From contig CASFOM010000121.1 of assembly GCA_949296295.1 (NCBI GenBank), positions 1-34,825 on the forward strand: a stretch of DNA of 34,825 nucleotides, written 5' to 3'. The first letter of the stretch is position 1. The number at the start of each line of letters is the position of its first letter. Under the pieces are notes generated by a model. That model did not search any database, was not told where the DNA came from, and saw nothing but the letters and a program-made list of their open reading frames with translations. Both the position numbers and the translations under genes were made by a program. Below are positions 25,763-34,825 of the stretch, piece by piece. Source of the stretch: an uncultured Alistipes sp. (GTDB lineage Bacteria; Bacteroidota; Bacteroidia; Bacteroidales; Rikenellaceae).

Positions 25763-26767
25763 ATGTTCGATCTCGATGCCAGATGGTTCGTAATCGTAAA
25801 TCCCGTGGCAGGAAGCGGACGTGGCCTTAAAGACTGGCCCATCATCAGCAAACTGTTGCGGGATCATGCCATCGGTTACGACGCTGTCTTTACCGAAAAA
25901 AAATATCACGCTACCGAATTGGCGGTGGAAGCGGTGAATAAGGGATATCGGCGTATTGTCGTTGTCGGGGGAGATGGAACCTTGCATGAAACGGTCAATG
26001 GCCTCTTCATTCAAAAGAAATGTGCCACCACCGATGTCTTGTTGGCTGTGATTGCCGTAGGTACCGGAAACGACTGGATTCGGATGTACGGTATCCCGCG
26101 GAAATATACGGAAGCCATCAACGCCATTGTTGCCGGATACAGCTTTTTGCAGGATGCCGGACGTATCAGCTATTATGAATCTTTCGTTCATCAGGTACGT
26201 TATATGGCCAATGTTGCGGGCTTGGGATTTGACGCCAGCGTCAATAGAACCTACAATCGTTTGAAGGAACGGGGATTCTATAATAAATGGCTCTATATTA
26301 TCGGCACATTGTTGATGGTATTTCGGTTCCGTTCAAAGCGATTCACCGTTCGCGTAGATGGTCGGGAAGTGCTGAAAAATGTTCCTGTTTTCTCCGGGGC
26401 CATCGGTATCGGCCGATATAATGGAGGAGGAATGCAACAAATGCCTCATGCCGTAGCCGATGATGGTCTCTTTGATGTGACCATGATACGACGATTGAAT
26501 AATTTGAAAGTTTTTCTGCATTTCCGTTCGTTGTATAATGGCTCCATCTATAAGGTGCCTCAATCCATGTTCTTCCGGGGAGCAAAGATTACGGTGGAAT
26601 CAACGCCCGAAAGTCCGGTGGAAGTGGATGGAGAAGCCTTGGGATATTCCCCTTTCGAATTTACCGTAGTACCCCGGGCTTTACGTGTTATTGTAGGAGA
26701 ACGGTTTGCCGAGGCTTCCGGATTGCAGGAAGAGAAATCGGATAAGGAAATGAAAATGTCTTCCTGA
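25763..26767 (+). CDS. Diacylglycerol/lipid kinase family protein
   Basis: A 334-residue soluble kinase of the DAGK catalytic family (YegS/DgkB type) that phosphorylates diacylglycerol or a related lipid with ATP. The nucleotide motif GGDGT is at 69-73 (IVVVGGDGTLHE), followed by GTGND at 100-104 and the N-terminal VNPVAGSG. The C-terminal beta domain carries the acidic DDGLFDV and SPVEVDGE stretches typical of the family. It starts 2 bases after the pepD stop, so translation is coupled. The last ~25 residues are a charged tail. The lipid substrate cannot be told; phosphatidic acid or sphingolipid-base recycling are both possible in this phylum. Confidence 0.9.
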   Translation: MFDLDARWFVIVNPVAGSGRGLKDWPIISKLLRDHAIGYDAVFTEKKYHATELAVEAVNKGYRRIVVVGGDGTLHETVNGLFIQKKCATTDVLLAVIAVGTGNDWIRMYGIPRKYTEAINAIVAGYSFLQDAGRISYYESFVHQVRYMANVAGLGFDASVNRTYNRLKERGFYNKWLYIIGTLLMVFRFRSKRFTVRVDGREVLKNVPVFSGAIGIGRYNGGGMQQMPHAVADDGLFDVTMIRRLNNLKVFLHFRSLYNGSIYKVPQSMFFRGAKITVESTPESPVEVDGEALGYSPFEFTVVPRALRVIVGERFAEASGLQEEKSDKEMKMSS

Positions 26768-26821
26768 GAAATAAAATGCCTAAATTTTTTAATGTATAAA
26801 TAAGTTATAGAGAGAAACAGT

Positions 26822-29146
26822 ATGAAAAAGTTATTGTACGGATGTGCGGTTATGTTTTGTGCTGCTGCATGTTCGTCGTCGCAACAACAACAGGCTTTGA
26901 ATGATGGACGGGTAGCCTCCGTATCTTCGCCTGTCGAATGGGTGAACCCCTTGATGGGGACTGATTCCGAATTCCGGCTTTCCAATGGGAATACCTATCC
27001 GGCTATCGCCCTCCCTTGGGGAATGAATTTCTGGACCCCACAAACGGGACGTATGGGAGACGGTTGGGGATATGTGTATGACGCTCACCAGCTTAGAGGA
27101 TTCAAACAGACGCATCAGCCCAGCCCCTGGATTAATGATTACGGACAGTTCGCATTAATGCCTACTACGGGAAAAATTGTCTTTGATCAGGATAGTCGTC
27201 GCAGTTGGTTCTCTCATAAGGCGGAAGTTTCCAAACCCTATTATTACAGCGTTTATCTCGCCGATTATGATTTGACTGCTGAAATTACCACAACGGAACG
27301 GTCTGCCCAGATGATTTTCAATTATCCGGAAAATGAAACCTCCAGCTTGATTATCGATGCTTTTGACCGGGGTTCATATATAAAAGTCATCAAGGAAGAG
27401 AATAAAATCGTGGGATATACCACCAAAAACAGTGGAGGAGTGCCTGAGAATTTTAAAAACTGGTTTGTTATCTATTTGGACAAGCCGATTGAAAAGGTCT
27501 CCATTTGGTGCAACGACCAGTTAAAGGAGGGAATGACCGAATTTAAAGGAGAACATGCCGGAGCTGTCGTAACCTATGCTACGAAAAAGGGGGAACAGGT
27601 ACGGGCTCGTGTCGCTTCTTCCTTCATCTCCTTGGAACAGGCTGAACTGAATCTGAAACGGGAAGTGGGGAACGATACTTTTGAACAGACTTGCCAGAAA
27701 GCAAAAGATATCTGGAATAAGGAGCTGGGAAAAATAGAAGTAAAAGGCGGGGACTATCCCGATTTTCAGACCTTCTATTCCTGTATGTATCGTTTAATGC
27801 TTTTCCCTCGTAAGTTCTACGAAATCAATGATAAGAACGAAATTGTCCATTACAGCCCTTACAACGGAGAGGTATTGCCGGGGTATATGTTCACCGATAA
27901 TGGCTTCTGGGATACTTTCCGGGCTGCATTTCCTTTCTTTACCTTGGTCTATCCGGAACTTACTTCCCATATTATGGAAGGATTGGTCAATACCTACAAA
28001 GAGAGTGGGTGGTTGCCTGAATGGGCCAGCCCGGGACACCGCGACTGCATGATTGGTTCCAATTCCGCTTCCATTGTGGTCGATTCCTATTTGAAAGGGA
28101 TTGATTGCTTCGATATAGAAACCCTTTATGAAGCTCTCGTTAAGAACAGCGAAAACGAAGGCCCCTTGACCTCCGTAGGACGTAAAGGCGTAAAATATTA
28201 TAATGAATTGGGGTATATCCCTTACAATGTGGGAATCAATGAAAATGTGGCGCGTACCTTGGAGTATGCTTACGCCGATTATGCGTTGATGTTATTGGCT
28301 GAAAAACTGGGAAAACCGCAAAGTGAAATAGATAAATTCAAGAATCGCTCGCAGAATTATCGGAACGTTTATGATAAGGAGTCCGGTCTGATGCGTGGAC
28401 GTAATGAAGACGGTTCCTTCCAGTCTCCTTTCAGTCCCTATAAATGGGGAGATGCCTTTACGGAAGGAAACAGCTGGCATTATACCTGGTCCGTATTCCA
28501 CGATATTCAGGGATTGGCTGATTTGATGGGCGGAACAGAGGCTTTTGCCAACAAGTTGGACAGCGTATTTATCGTGCCTCCTATCTTTGATGATTCCTAT
28601 TATGGCGGAACCATTCATGAAATTCGTGAAATGCAGATTGCCGGAATGGGAAACTATGCACATGGAAACCAACCCATTCAGCATGGTATCTATCTGTATG
28701 ATTATGTGGGACAGCCGTATAAGGCGCAACAATGGGTTCGTGATGTAATGAAGAAACTTTATCGGGCAACTCCGGACGGCTATGCCGGAGATGAAGATAA
28801 CGGACAGACCTCTGCCTGGTATGTATTCAGTGCTTTGGGATTCTATCCGGTGGCTCCTGTCATGGGAGAATATGTCATCGGTTCTCCGTTGTTTGAAGAG
28901 GCAACCATCCATTTGGAAAACGGTAAAAGTTTTGTGGTGAAGGCCCAGAATAACAACAGCAAGAATATTTATATCCAGAGTGCTACTTTCAACGGAAAGC
29001 CGTTTGATTATACTTTCCTGACTCACCAGGAAGTGACCGAAGGAGGAGAATTGGTCTTTGTCATGGGGGATAAACCCAATAAAAAATGGGGCAGCTCGCC
29101 GGAAAGTTATCCTTCTTCTTTCTCAAAAATGAACTTGAAAAAATAG
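26822..29146 (+). CDS. GH92 lipoprotein with Gln in place of the catalytic acid
   Basis: A 774-residue family 92 glycoside hydrolase. It is a lipoprotein (lipobox AAAC, C17) with a Ser/Gln-rich linker. The N-terminal sandwich is at about 38-280 and the (alpha/alpha)6 domain follows to the end. GH92 enzymes are Ca-dependent inverting alpha-mannosidases. The motif that normally reads GNEP reads GNQP here (Q617), while the base motif GDEDNG keeps D657 and D659. Loss of the acid is known from the Cellulosimicrobium GH92 that hydrolyses mannose-alpha-1-phospho-6-mannose, where phosphate is a good leaving group. A phosphomannan-type diester is therefore the favoured substrate (inference). It starts 54 bases after the kinase gene and 6 bases before a second GH92. 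Confidence 0.9.
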   Translation: MKKLLYGCAVMFCAAACSSSQQQQALNDGRVASVSSPVEWVNPLMGTDSEFRLSNGNTYPAIALPWGMNFWTPQTGRMGDGWGYVYDAHQLRGFKQTHQPSPWINDYGQFALMPTTGKIVFDQDSRRSWFSHKAEVSKPYYYSVYLADYDLTAEITTTERSAQMIFNYPENETSSLIIDAFDRGSYIKVIKEENKIVGYTTKNSGGVPENFKNWFVIYLDKPIEKVSIWCNDQLKEGMTEFKGEHAGAVVTYATKKGEQVRARVASSFISLEQAELNLKREVGNDTFEQTCQKAKDIWNKELGKIEVKGGDYPDFQTFYSCMYRLMLFPRKFYEINDKNEIVHYSPYNGEVLPGYMFTDNGFWDTFRAAFPFFTLVYPELTSHIMEGLVNTYKESGWLPEWASPGHRDCMIGSNSASIVVDSYLKGIDCFDIETLYEALVKNSENEGPLTSVGRKGVKYYNELGYIPYNVGINENVARTLEYAYADYALMLLAEKLGKPQSEIDKFKNRSQNYRNVYDKESGLMRGRNEDGSFQSPFSPYKWGDAFTEGNSWHYTWSVFHDIQGLADLMGGTEAFANKLDSVFIVPPIFDDSYYGGTIHEIREMQIAGMGNYAHGNQPIQHGIYLYDYVGQPYKAQQWVRDVMKKLYRATPDGYAGDEDNGQTSAWYVFSALGFYPVAPVMGEYVIGSPLFEEATIHLENGKSFVVKAQNNNSKNIYIQSATFNGKPFDYTFLTHQEVTEGGELVFVMGDKPNKKWGSSPESYPSSFSKMNLKK

Positions 29147-29152
29147 AGGATT

Positions 29153-31417
29153 ATGAAAAAAAGACAAACCATAGGGTGGATAGCAGGAATGGCTTTCTTG
29201 TTGGCCTGCTCTCCTGCCAAGCAATCGTCGGAAGGAAATGGAACCTATGTCGATCCGTTTATTGGAACGGATTATCATGGCCACGTCTTTTTAGGCGCAA
29301 ATGTTCCTTTCGGAGGAGTACAGTTGGGTCCTGTCAATATTACGGAAGGATGGGACTGGTGTTCCGGTTATCATTATAGCGATTCCACTTTGATAGGATT
29401 TGCCCATACCCATCTGAGCGGAACAGGTATTGGGGATTATGGAGATATCCTCTTCTTACCGGTATCCGGACCCCGCATATTTTCCCGAGGTACTTTGGAG
29501 AAACAAGATTCCGGATATATGGCCAAGTATCGTCATGAAACAGAGACGGCACGTCCCGGTTATTACAGTGTCTTGCTTGACCGATATGGCATTCGTGCAG
29601 AGCTCACCGCTTCTGAACGGGCCGGATATCATAGATATACTTATCCGGACAGTACCGAAAATGCTACGGTAATTATTGATTTGGAAGATGGTACCGGATG
29701 GGATGCTCCCGTAGAAGGTTATCTTCGACAGGTGGATGAATACAGTGTGGAAGGGTATCGTCTTTCCAGGGGATGGGCTGCTGACCAACGAATCTATTTC
29801 GTCGCTCGTTTCTCTAAACCCATTCAGGAAATTACTTTGTGCGAACGTGATTCTGTTGTTGCGGGAACAGAGACCAAACAACCTCGCCTTAAAGCATTTT
29901 TGGGCTTTGGGGATGCTCCGAAAGGAATGACGATTGAGGCTCAGGTAGCCCTTTCCGCAGTAAGTATTGACGGGGCTTACAAGAACCTGGAACAGGAAGC
30001 TGAAAACCTCTCTTTTGATGAAAGAGTGGCACAAGCCGGGGAAGCATGGAATGGTGTCCTTGATAAAATACGGGTGAAAGGCGGTACTGAAGCGGAACGG
30101 AGAGCATTCTATTCGGCTTTGTATCATGTGATGTTCTTCCCGGCAGTGTTCAATGATGTGGACGGCACTTATCGCGGGGCCGATGGAAAGATTTATCAGG
30201 ATACTTCCAATACTTATACCGTTTATTCCTTGTGGGATACTTATCGGGCTGCCCATCCTCTGTTTACCATTCTTGAGCCGGTGAAGGCGGGCGAATTTGT
30301 CAATGACTTTATCAAGATTTATGAACAGCAGGGGAAAGTGCCTGTTTGGCATTTAGCAGGCAATGAAACCAACTGTATGGTTGGGTATCAATCCATTCCC
30401 GTTATTTCGGATGCCGTATTGAAAGGGATTGGCGGTTTCGATGCAGAAAAGGCATATCAGGCAGCCAAAGCCTATACGCTGCTTAATGAACGGGGAGTGA
30501 ATCATATTCGGGAAAATGAGTTTATTCCGGCAGATTCCATGAATGAGTCGGTAGCTATTGCCTTGGAATGTGCCATAGGTGACTGGGGCATTGCTCAAAT
30601 GGCTAAAAAGTTAGGACATCAGGAAGATTATGAATATTTCCTGAAAAGGTCGAAATATTACCGTCACTATTTTGATCCCAAACGTCAGTTCATGCGCGGG
30701 AAACTTTCTGACGGAACGTTCCGAGAACCTTTCGATCCCGTACATTCGGTGCATCGCGGAGATGATTATTGCGAAGGGAATGCCTGGCAATATACCTGGT
30801 TAGTGCCGCAGGATGTGGAAGGATTGGTGGAATTGTTCGGTTCGGAAGAGGCGTTTGCTACCAAACTTGATTCATTGTTTACAATCAGCTCTGAATTGGG
30901 AGAAGGGGCTTCGGCAGATATTTCCGGACTGGTAGGGCAATATGCTCAAGGAAATGAACCCAACCATTCTACTCCTTTCTTGTACAACTTCATTGGTCAG
31001 CAATGGAAAACGGCTGCTTTGGTCCGTCATATCATGAAAACCTATTTTACCGATGCACCGGACGGTTTGTGCGGGAATGAGGATGTCGGACAGATGAGTG
31101 CCTGGTATGTCTTGACCTCTATGGGACTCTATCCGGCCAATGCCATGAGCGGGGCTTTCCTTATTGCCAGCCCGTTGTTTGATGAAACGGAGATTGCCTT
31201 GTCCGATGGAAAGCGGTTCCGTATTGTGGCAGAACATAACAGTGAAACCAATATGTATGTACAGAGTGCGGAATTGAATGGGAAGCCTTATACAAAATCA
31301 TTCATTACCTACAAGGATATTATGGCGGGAGGCGAGTTGAAATTGGTTATGGGCCCGGAACCCAACAAATCGTTCGGGGCTGCCGAAGAGGATCGTCCGA
31401 AGTCAATCGTATATTGA
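29153..31417 (+). CDS. GH92 alpha-mannosidase lipoprotein
   Basis: A 754-residue family 92 glycoside hydrolase, lipoprotein (lipobox LLAC, C19). The N-terminal sandwich starts at VDPFIGTD (about 34) and the catalytic (alpha/alpha)6 barrel covers the C-terminal two thirds. The catalytic acid is present: E602 in GNEPNH. The base motif reads GNEDVG (N642, E643, D644), so only D644 matches the second Asp of the neighbour's GDED. It is therefore predicted to be a conventional Ca-dependent inverting exo-alpha-mannosidase; linkage (1,2, 1,3, 1,6) cannot be told. It starts 6 bases after the first GH92 and is followed by a strong hairpin. The pair looks complementary: one for phosphodiesters, one for mannosides. 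Confidence 0.92.
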   Translation: MKKRQTIGWIAGMAFLLACSPAKQSSEGNGTYVDPFIGTDYHGHVFLGANVPFGGVQLGPVNITEGWDWCSGYHYSDSTLIGFAHTHLSGTGIGDYGDILFLPVSGPRIFSRGTLEKQDSGYMAKYRHETETARPGYYSVLLDRYGIRAELTASERAGYHRYTYPDSTENATVIIDLEDGTGWDAPVEGYLRQVDEYSVEGYRLSRGWAADQRIYFVARFSKPIQEITLCERDSVVAGTETKQPRLKAFLGFGDAPKGMTIEAQVALSAVSIDGAYKNLEQEAENLSFDERVAQAGEAWNGVLDKIRVKGGTEAERRAFYSALYHVMFFPAVFNDVDGTYRGADGKIYQDTSNTYTVYSLWDTYRAAHPLFTILEPVKAGEFVNDFIKIYEQQGKVPVWHLAGNETNCMVGYQSIPVISDAVLKGIGGFDAEKAYQAAKAYTLLNERGVNHIRENEFIPADSMNESVAIALECAIGDWGIAQMAKKLGHQEDYEYFLKRSKYYRHYFDPKRQFMRGKLSDGTFREPFDPVHSVHRGDDYCEGNAWQYTWLVPQDVEGLVELFGSEEAFATKLDSLFTISSELGEGASADISGLVGQYAQGNEPNHSTPFLYNFIGQQWKTAALVRHIMKTYFTDAPDGLCGNEDVGQMSAWYVLTSMGLYPANAMSGAFLIASPLFDETEIALSDGKRFRIVAEHNSETNMYVQSAELNGKPYTKSFITYKDIMAGGELKLVMGPEPNKSFGAAEEDRPKSIVY

Positions 31418-31465
31418 TTCTGAGAAGATCTCTTTTTAAGTATAATGACATATCGTTTTAACCGG

Positions 31466-31503
31466 AACGGGTTGCGTCAAGATGAGACTTGATGCAACCC
31501 GTT
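31466..31503 (+). terminator. Terminator of the GH92 pair
   Basis: Long hairpin AACGGGTTGCGTCAAG / CTTGATGCAACCCGTT (one G-T pair, 6-base loop), with T-rich sequence after it (31501-31508). Confidence 0.7.
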
Positions 31504-31891
31504 TTGGTTAAAGGTATGTAAAAATTAGAAAAAAAAGGTGTTGAGGAGAAGGGACAGAAAGTGATTTACGGAAATAATTGGGTTGGAATTCCGATAATAC
31601 AATGGCTTATAGTAACGAAACATTTTCCTGGTATATATCGGAATGAGTAAATCCTGCAAGGAGAATGAATAAAGGGACCTTTTCAGACAGATAGATGGTT
31701 GTGTATTTGTTGTAATAGTTGATGCGTTGCTTCTTTATTTGTCCCGGTATCCCCGAAGTTTTCACCTTATTCTATGATGATTTTCCGATTCCTGTGAGGT
31801 GAATATCGATTGGTAAAGACCGGTTAAGTAATGAGGTGGAGGACCGTAGCTGATGAAATGACCGGGACGGGAGGTTCCTGAAACAGAATCG
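31504..31891. other. Intergenic region between convergent GH92 and cdaA genes
   Basis: No credible gene or RNA. A minus frame at 31824-32099 is a shadow of cdaA. No terminator for cdaA was recognised here. Confidence 0.45.
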
Positions 31892-32656
31892 TTATACCTC
31901 TTTCATGAGTTTTTCCTTGAGCGAGGTAACCGTTAAATTGGTTTGTAAAATGCCGCCTTTGGCCATTGAGATACGTCCGGTCTGTTCCGATACTACTATG
32001 GCTATGGCATCTGTCTGTTCCGTAATGCCAATGGCTGCGCGGTGTCGCATCCCTAAACTGGGAGAAATGTCCAATCGTTCGGTCGTAGGCAATACACAAC
32101 GGGCCGATTCGATGCGTCCGTTCTGAATAATCATGGCTCCATCATGCAATGGAGTATTCTTGAAGAAAATGGTTTCAATAAGTCGTTGAGAAATTTCTGC
32201 TTTTAAGGTATCTCCTGTCTCCTGGATAAATAACAGGTCGTTTTTCCGGGCAATGATGATAAGGGCCCCCGTACGTGTCTGGGCCATTTGTCCGCAGGCA
32301 GCAGAAAGTTCACTGATCCAGCCTCCTCGATCTCCACGAAACCCATTCCCCCGACTGAACCGATTGCCAATCCGGTAAAAATACTTGTTCCCGATATAAA
32401 GCAGAAATCTTCGAATCTCTTGTTGAAAAACAATTACCAGTCCCAAAACACCTACTCCGATAACCTGTCCCAAAATGGCAGACAGTAGCTCCATGTGTAA
32501 AATGCGGACAAAAATCCATAACAGGTAAAACAGAAAAATCCCTATGGCGATACCATAGGCACTTGTACCGCGTATAAGACGGTATAATTGCCACATGATA
32601 AGAGCTACCAATACTACGTCTATAATATCGGCCAGACTTATATGGATGAAGTCCAT
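31892..32656 (-). CDS. cdaA: Diadenylate cyclase, membrane-bound CdaA type
   Basis: A 254-residue enzyme that makes cyclic di-AMP from two ATP. Three N-terminal TM segments (about 8-25, 33-52, 60-78) precede a DAC domain (about 110-240) with the catalytic D172-G-A motif (LHDGAM) and R204-H-R (GMRHRAAIG). The length is normal for CdaA. It overlaps the end of folP by 19 bases and is therefore in its transcript. In many Firmicutes cdaA pairs with cdaR and glmM; here it follows folP instead, an order seen in other Bacteroidetes. Expected roles are potassium/turgor and cell-wall homeostasis. Confidence 0.95.
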   Translation of the reverse strand: MDFIHISLADIIDVVLVALIMWQLYRLIRGTSAYGIAIGIFLFYLLWIFVRILHMELLSAILGQVIGVGVLGLVIVFQQEIRRFLLYIGNKYFYRIGNRFSRGNGFRGDRGGWISELSAACGQMAQTRTGALIIIARKNDLLFIQETGDTLKAEISQRLIETIFFKNTPLHDGAMIIQNGRIESARCVLPTTERLDISPSLGMRHRAAIGITEQTDAIAIVVSEQTGRISMAKGGILQTNLTVTSLKEKLMKEV

Positions 32657-33498
32657 GATGGTAATGTTTTATAAAGTTTGATAACTTCCATGGCCTCTGA
32701 TACATCGTGTACCCGAAGAATATGGACACCTTGCCGCAGACATTCCGTATGAAGGGCGGTGGTGCCGTTGAGCGCTTCTTCCGGTGTGATATTTAAAGAG
32801 CGATATATCATGCTTTTACGGGAAATACCTGCCAATATGGGAAGTCCGAATACATGGAAACGGTGCAGTCCGTTTAACAATTCAAAATTTTGCGTCCCCG
32901 TTTTGGCGAACCCAAAACCCGGATCGAGTATTAGGTTGTAGATCCCTTGTTGATGCAGCTTGTTGATGCGGTGAGTGAAGTAATCCAACAACTCTTCCGT
33001 CACATCGCTGTAACTGCAGTGTTGTTGCATGGTATCGGGAGTTCCCCGCATGTGCATAATGACATAGGGCAGATGGTAACGGGCAACGATTTTAGCCATA
33101 CGGGAATCTCCTTCCCCGGCTGTAATATCGTTGATGATACAGGGCCCGAACTGTTTTACCGCTTCTTCTGCTATATGGCTTCGAAAGGTATCTATCGAGA
33201 CGGTTACATCTCCATAGCGGGAACGAATGACCTCCAAGGCTCCTAAAACACGTCGCAACTCTTCCGATTCAGGAACATCGGAGGCTCCGGGACGACTTGA
33301 ATATCCTCCTATATCCAAGATGGAGGCTCCTTGTGCCAAGACCTCTTCTACCCGCTTACTGATGGCCTCCTGACCTTTTAACCGCGATTTGGAGAAAAAG
33401 GAATCGGGAGTGATGTTTAAAATGGCCATCACAACAGGAGTATGGAGAGGAAGCAGCTTCCCTCCAATGTTCAAGGATATAAATGGTTTTGTCATCAT
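32638..33498 (-). CDS. folP: Dihydropteroate synthase
   Basis: A 286-residue cytosolic enzyme of folate synthesis that joins p-aminobenzoate to hydroxymethyl-dihydropterin diphosphate; target of sulfonamides. Motifs are complete: NITPDSF (28-34), LDIGGYSSRPGA (61-72), SIDTF (101-105, D103), IINDI (N123), DPGFGFAKT (192-200), SRKS (K228) and RVHD (262-265). The open frame reaches 33627, but the -7 box at 33525-33532 and the normal family N-terminus place the start at the ATG pair 33498/33495. It is the first gene of a two-gene unit with cdaA. Confidence 0.95.
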   Translation of the reverse strand: MMTKPFISLNIGGKLLPLHTPVVMAILNITPDSFFSKSRLKGQEAISKRVEEVLAQGASILDIGGYSSRPGASDVPESEELRRVLGALEVIRSRYGDVTVSIDTFRSHIAEEAVKQFGPCIINDITAGEGDSRMAKIVARYHLPYVIMHMRGTPDTMQQHCSYSDVTEELLDYFTHRINKLHQQGIYNLILDPGFGFAKTGTQNFELLNGLHRFHVFGLPILAGISRKSMIYRSLNITPEEALNGTTALHTECLRQGVHILRVHDVSEAMEVIKLYKTLPSWTSSI

Positions 33499-33524
33499 AT
33501 TTTTTACAGGAAAAGTTCCCTTTA

Positions 33525-33556
33525 CAAAGATATATGGTTTGTTCGGGATTGCCAAT
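33525..33556 (-). promoter_or_regulatory. folP-cdaA promoter
   Basis: Minus-strand -7 TATCTTTG (33532-33525) with a TTG-type -33 about 20 bases upstream (33553-33556). Leader of about 20 bases to the ATG at 33498. Confidence 0.6.
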
Positions 33557-33590
33557 TTTATTGTTCCGTTTCGATAAAAGGAGATGGATG

Positions 33591-33635
33591 AAAAAAAGGG
33601 GTTGGTCAATTTTTTATTTTGACACAACCCCTTTT
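33591..33635 (-). terminator. Terminator of the DUF4831 gene
   Basis: Long hairpin: arms AAGGGGTTGGTCAA (33596-33609) and TTGACACAACCCCTT (33619-33633), about 14 pairs with one bulged A. On the minus strand it is followed by seven T (33597-33591). Confidence 0.75.
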
Positions 33636-33776
33636 GTGATATCGGAATTTGTAAAAAAAACGTTGAAAATTGAGAATTACGATATTTACTTACATTGATG
33701 TACCGTGTCTAAACTCGAATTCCGAAAATAAGCAATAGTGAACAATGACGACACATTGCCTTTTATTGTCGGGTAA

Positions 33777-34748
33777 TTATTTCCCGGGAGTAATTACGGT
33801 AACGGTTGTTCCAAATTGATAAACCGGTATCCGTTTTGAATCCAACAATTCATTGTTGAAGAATAGTTTGCAGGCTGCCATATCTGCAATGCGATAGTGA
33901 GTAACTACTCCTTTGGTTGTCGCTTTTTCTTCTCCGGAAGAACCTTTTACGCCTCCTTCAGGAGTAACCGTCAGCAATAGCGGTTCTCCGGATACATCCC
34001 CTGCATCTACAATGCCTACTGCAGCAGAGAAACGGCATGGTACGTAATTGTTTTGTCCGTTTTGAGGAACAACATCAAATTCGTAAGTGTGAGTAGTCGT
34101 TTTTTTACTTCCCAGGAAAAGCGCCAGATATTCGTTTTCCAACCGGTTCATTTCTGCAATAGCGGCTTTTAACCCTTCTCCAAAAACATTTTCTCCCATC
34201 TCTCCTGTGATTAGGTCAAACCGTCTTTTCCGTAAGGTAAAAATGGCATTCGCAGCGGAAGATGCCATCTCTTCCAAACTTTTTTCTCGTGCGGAAGAGC
34301 GATCTACTGAATAAACAATAGGATCGATACCCATATCTTCAAACAACATGTTGTTGGTTTGTTCTCTGCCTCTCGGACCGGCAGGTCTTGCAGGTGCATC
34401 TACGGCCTTGAGCTGTTTCCCCGCCCATTCTACCGGGACAGCAGCAGGATTGTTCAATATGTAGATGTTGGAAGGATCTGCTTCATCATACCCCTTCATT
34501 TGGGCTCCCGTTATGGTATAGACTGTCTTGTCATTTAGCGGAGCATCTACTCCCAAATATTGTTGTGCGAATTTAGCATAAGGACCTTTTTTAATCTCTT
34601 CCTTCTGTACGGTGACGGTTACTTTAATGGCCGTTTTGGGCATAACATAAGGTGCATCTATCTTGCAAGCCGTACTCTGTGCCTGAACAGTAGTTGCACT
34701 GCATATACACAATATAGCACAGCACAACGTTAAAAAAATTGTTTTCAT
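33777..34748 (-). CDS. DUF4831-family exported protein
   Basis: A 323-residue exported protein with a signal peptide (about 1-24, cleaved at VQAQ/ST). The mature part matches the DUF4831 family found throughout Bacteroidales: PYVMPKTAIKVTVTVQKEEIKKGPY, FAQQYLG, YTITGAQ, and RKRRFDLITGEMGENVFGEGLKAAIAEMNRLE. No catalytic motif or membrane segment is visible in the mature chain, and the function is unknown. The EMGENVFGEGLKAAIAEMN helix region is the most conserved-looking part. It forms a single-gene unit with its own promoter (34775-34782) and a strong terminator (33591-33635). Confidence 0.85.
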   Translation of the reverse strand: MKTIFLTLCCAILCICSATTVQAQSTACKIDAPYVMPKTAIKVTVTVQKEEIKKGPYAKFAQQYLGVDAPLNDKTVYTITGAQMKGYDEADPSNIYILNNPAAVPVEWAGKQLKAVDAPARPAGPRGREQTNNMLFEDMGIDPIVYSVDRSSAREKSLEEMASSAANAIFTLRKRRFDLITGEMGENVFGEGLKAAIAEMNRLENEYLALFLGSKKTTTHTYEFDVVPQNGQNNYVPCRFSAAVGIVDAGDVSGEPLLLTVTPEGGVKGSSGEEKATTKGVVTHYRIADMAACKLFFNNELLDSKRIPVYQFGTTVTVITPGK

Positions 34749-34774
34749 AGTTGGTTATATTCGTTATGTTTTAA

Positions 34775-34782
34775 CAAAAATA
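34775..34782 (-). promoter_or_regulatory. -7 box of the DUF4831 gene
   Basis: TATTTTTG on the minus strand, 27 bases before the ATG at 34748, with a TTTCG sequence about 20 bases further upstream as a possible -33 element. Confidence 0.55.
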
Positions 34783-34825
34783 ACGTTTATTTCGAAATCA
34801 TACGAAACTTTTCGTCTTTTTACGA

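Noticed and set aside
31568-31600. A further AraC-like double half-site between the GH92 and cdaA genes
   Set aside because: CGGAAAT and CCGATAAT are about 23 bp apart, not 21, the TA at columns 13-14 is missing, and there is no gene start nearby.

Overview
The window reads as a Bacteroidales chromosome, probably a gut-associated Parabacteroides/Barnesiella-like organism; the genus is a guess. The evidence is the families present (lipoprotein GH92, GH95, GH31 and GH2 enzymes, DUF4831, DUF1573, DUF4838, ArsE/F/G, a folP-cdaA pair) and the repeated -7 box TAnnTTTG that is typical of Bacteroidetes promoters. No insertion sequence, phage gene, CRISPR array or rRNA was seen.

Layout. 1-4962: a 5'-truncated GH31 with a PA14 insert, followed by a GH2 lipoprotein (alpha-xylosidase/beta-galactosidase type). 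5009-7709: two paralogous AraC regulators and a flavodoxin-like protein with an Isf-type cysteine motif. Three operator regions here are each built of two 17-bp half-sites 21 bp apart. 7982-9199: a hexapeptide acetyltransferase and a PliI-type lysozyme inhibitor lipoprotein.

17513-9360 (minus strand): a five-gene operon that resembles a synthase-dependent exopolysaccharide machine. It encodes an inner-membrane HEAT-repeat protein, a processive GT2, a TPR/YaiO-type outer-membrane barrel, a DUF4838 TIM-barrel protein and a DUF1573 lipoprotein. The HEAT gene carries an in-frame TAG and a one-base shift in a run of six A. The barrel gene carries an in-frame TAG, with 178 codons of intact barrel after it. 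The locus therefore looks recently broken, unless these are sequence errors.

18166-23605: a GH95 fucosidase, then an arsenic locus arsR-arsE-arsF-arsG plus an ArsP-type permease. Three copies of an ArsR-like operator (TTGTTCG-N8-CGAACAA and variants) lie before arsR, arsE and the permease, with the presumed -7 box forming the 8-base spacer. 23840-23912: tRNA-Lys(UUU) with its own promoter and terminator. 24300-31417: pepD, a diacylglycerol kinase-like gene, and two GH92 lipoproteins. The first GH92 has Gln where the family's catalytic acid Glu is expected. 33498-31892: folP overlapping cdaA. 34748-33777: a DUF4831 protein.

Functionally the window mixes glycan degradation (xyloglucan-like side chains, mannans), a probable surface polysaccharide system, organoarsenical resistance and housekeeping genes.
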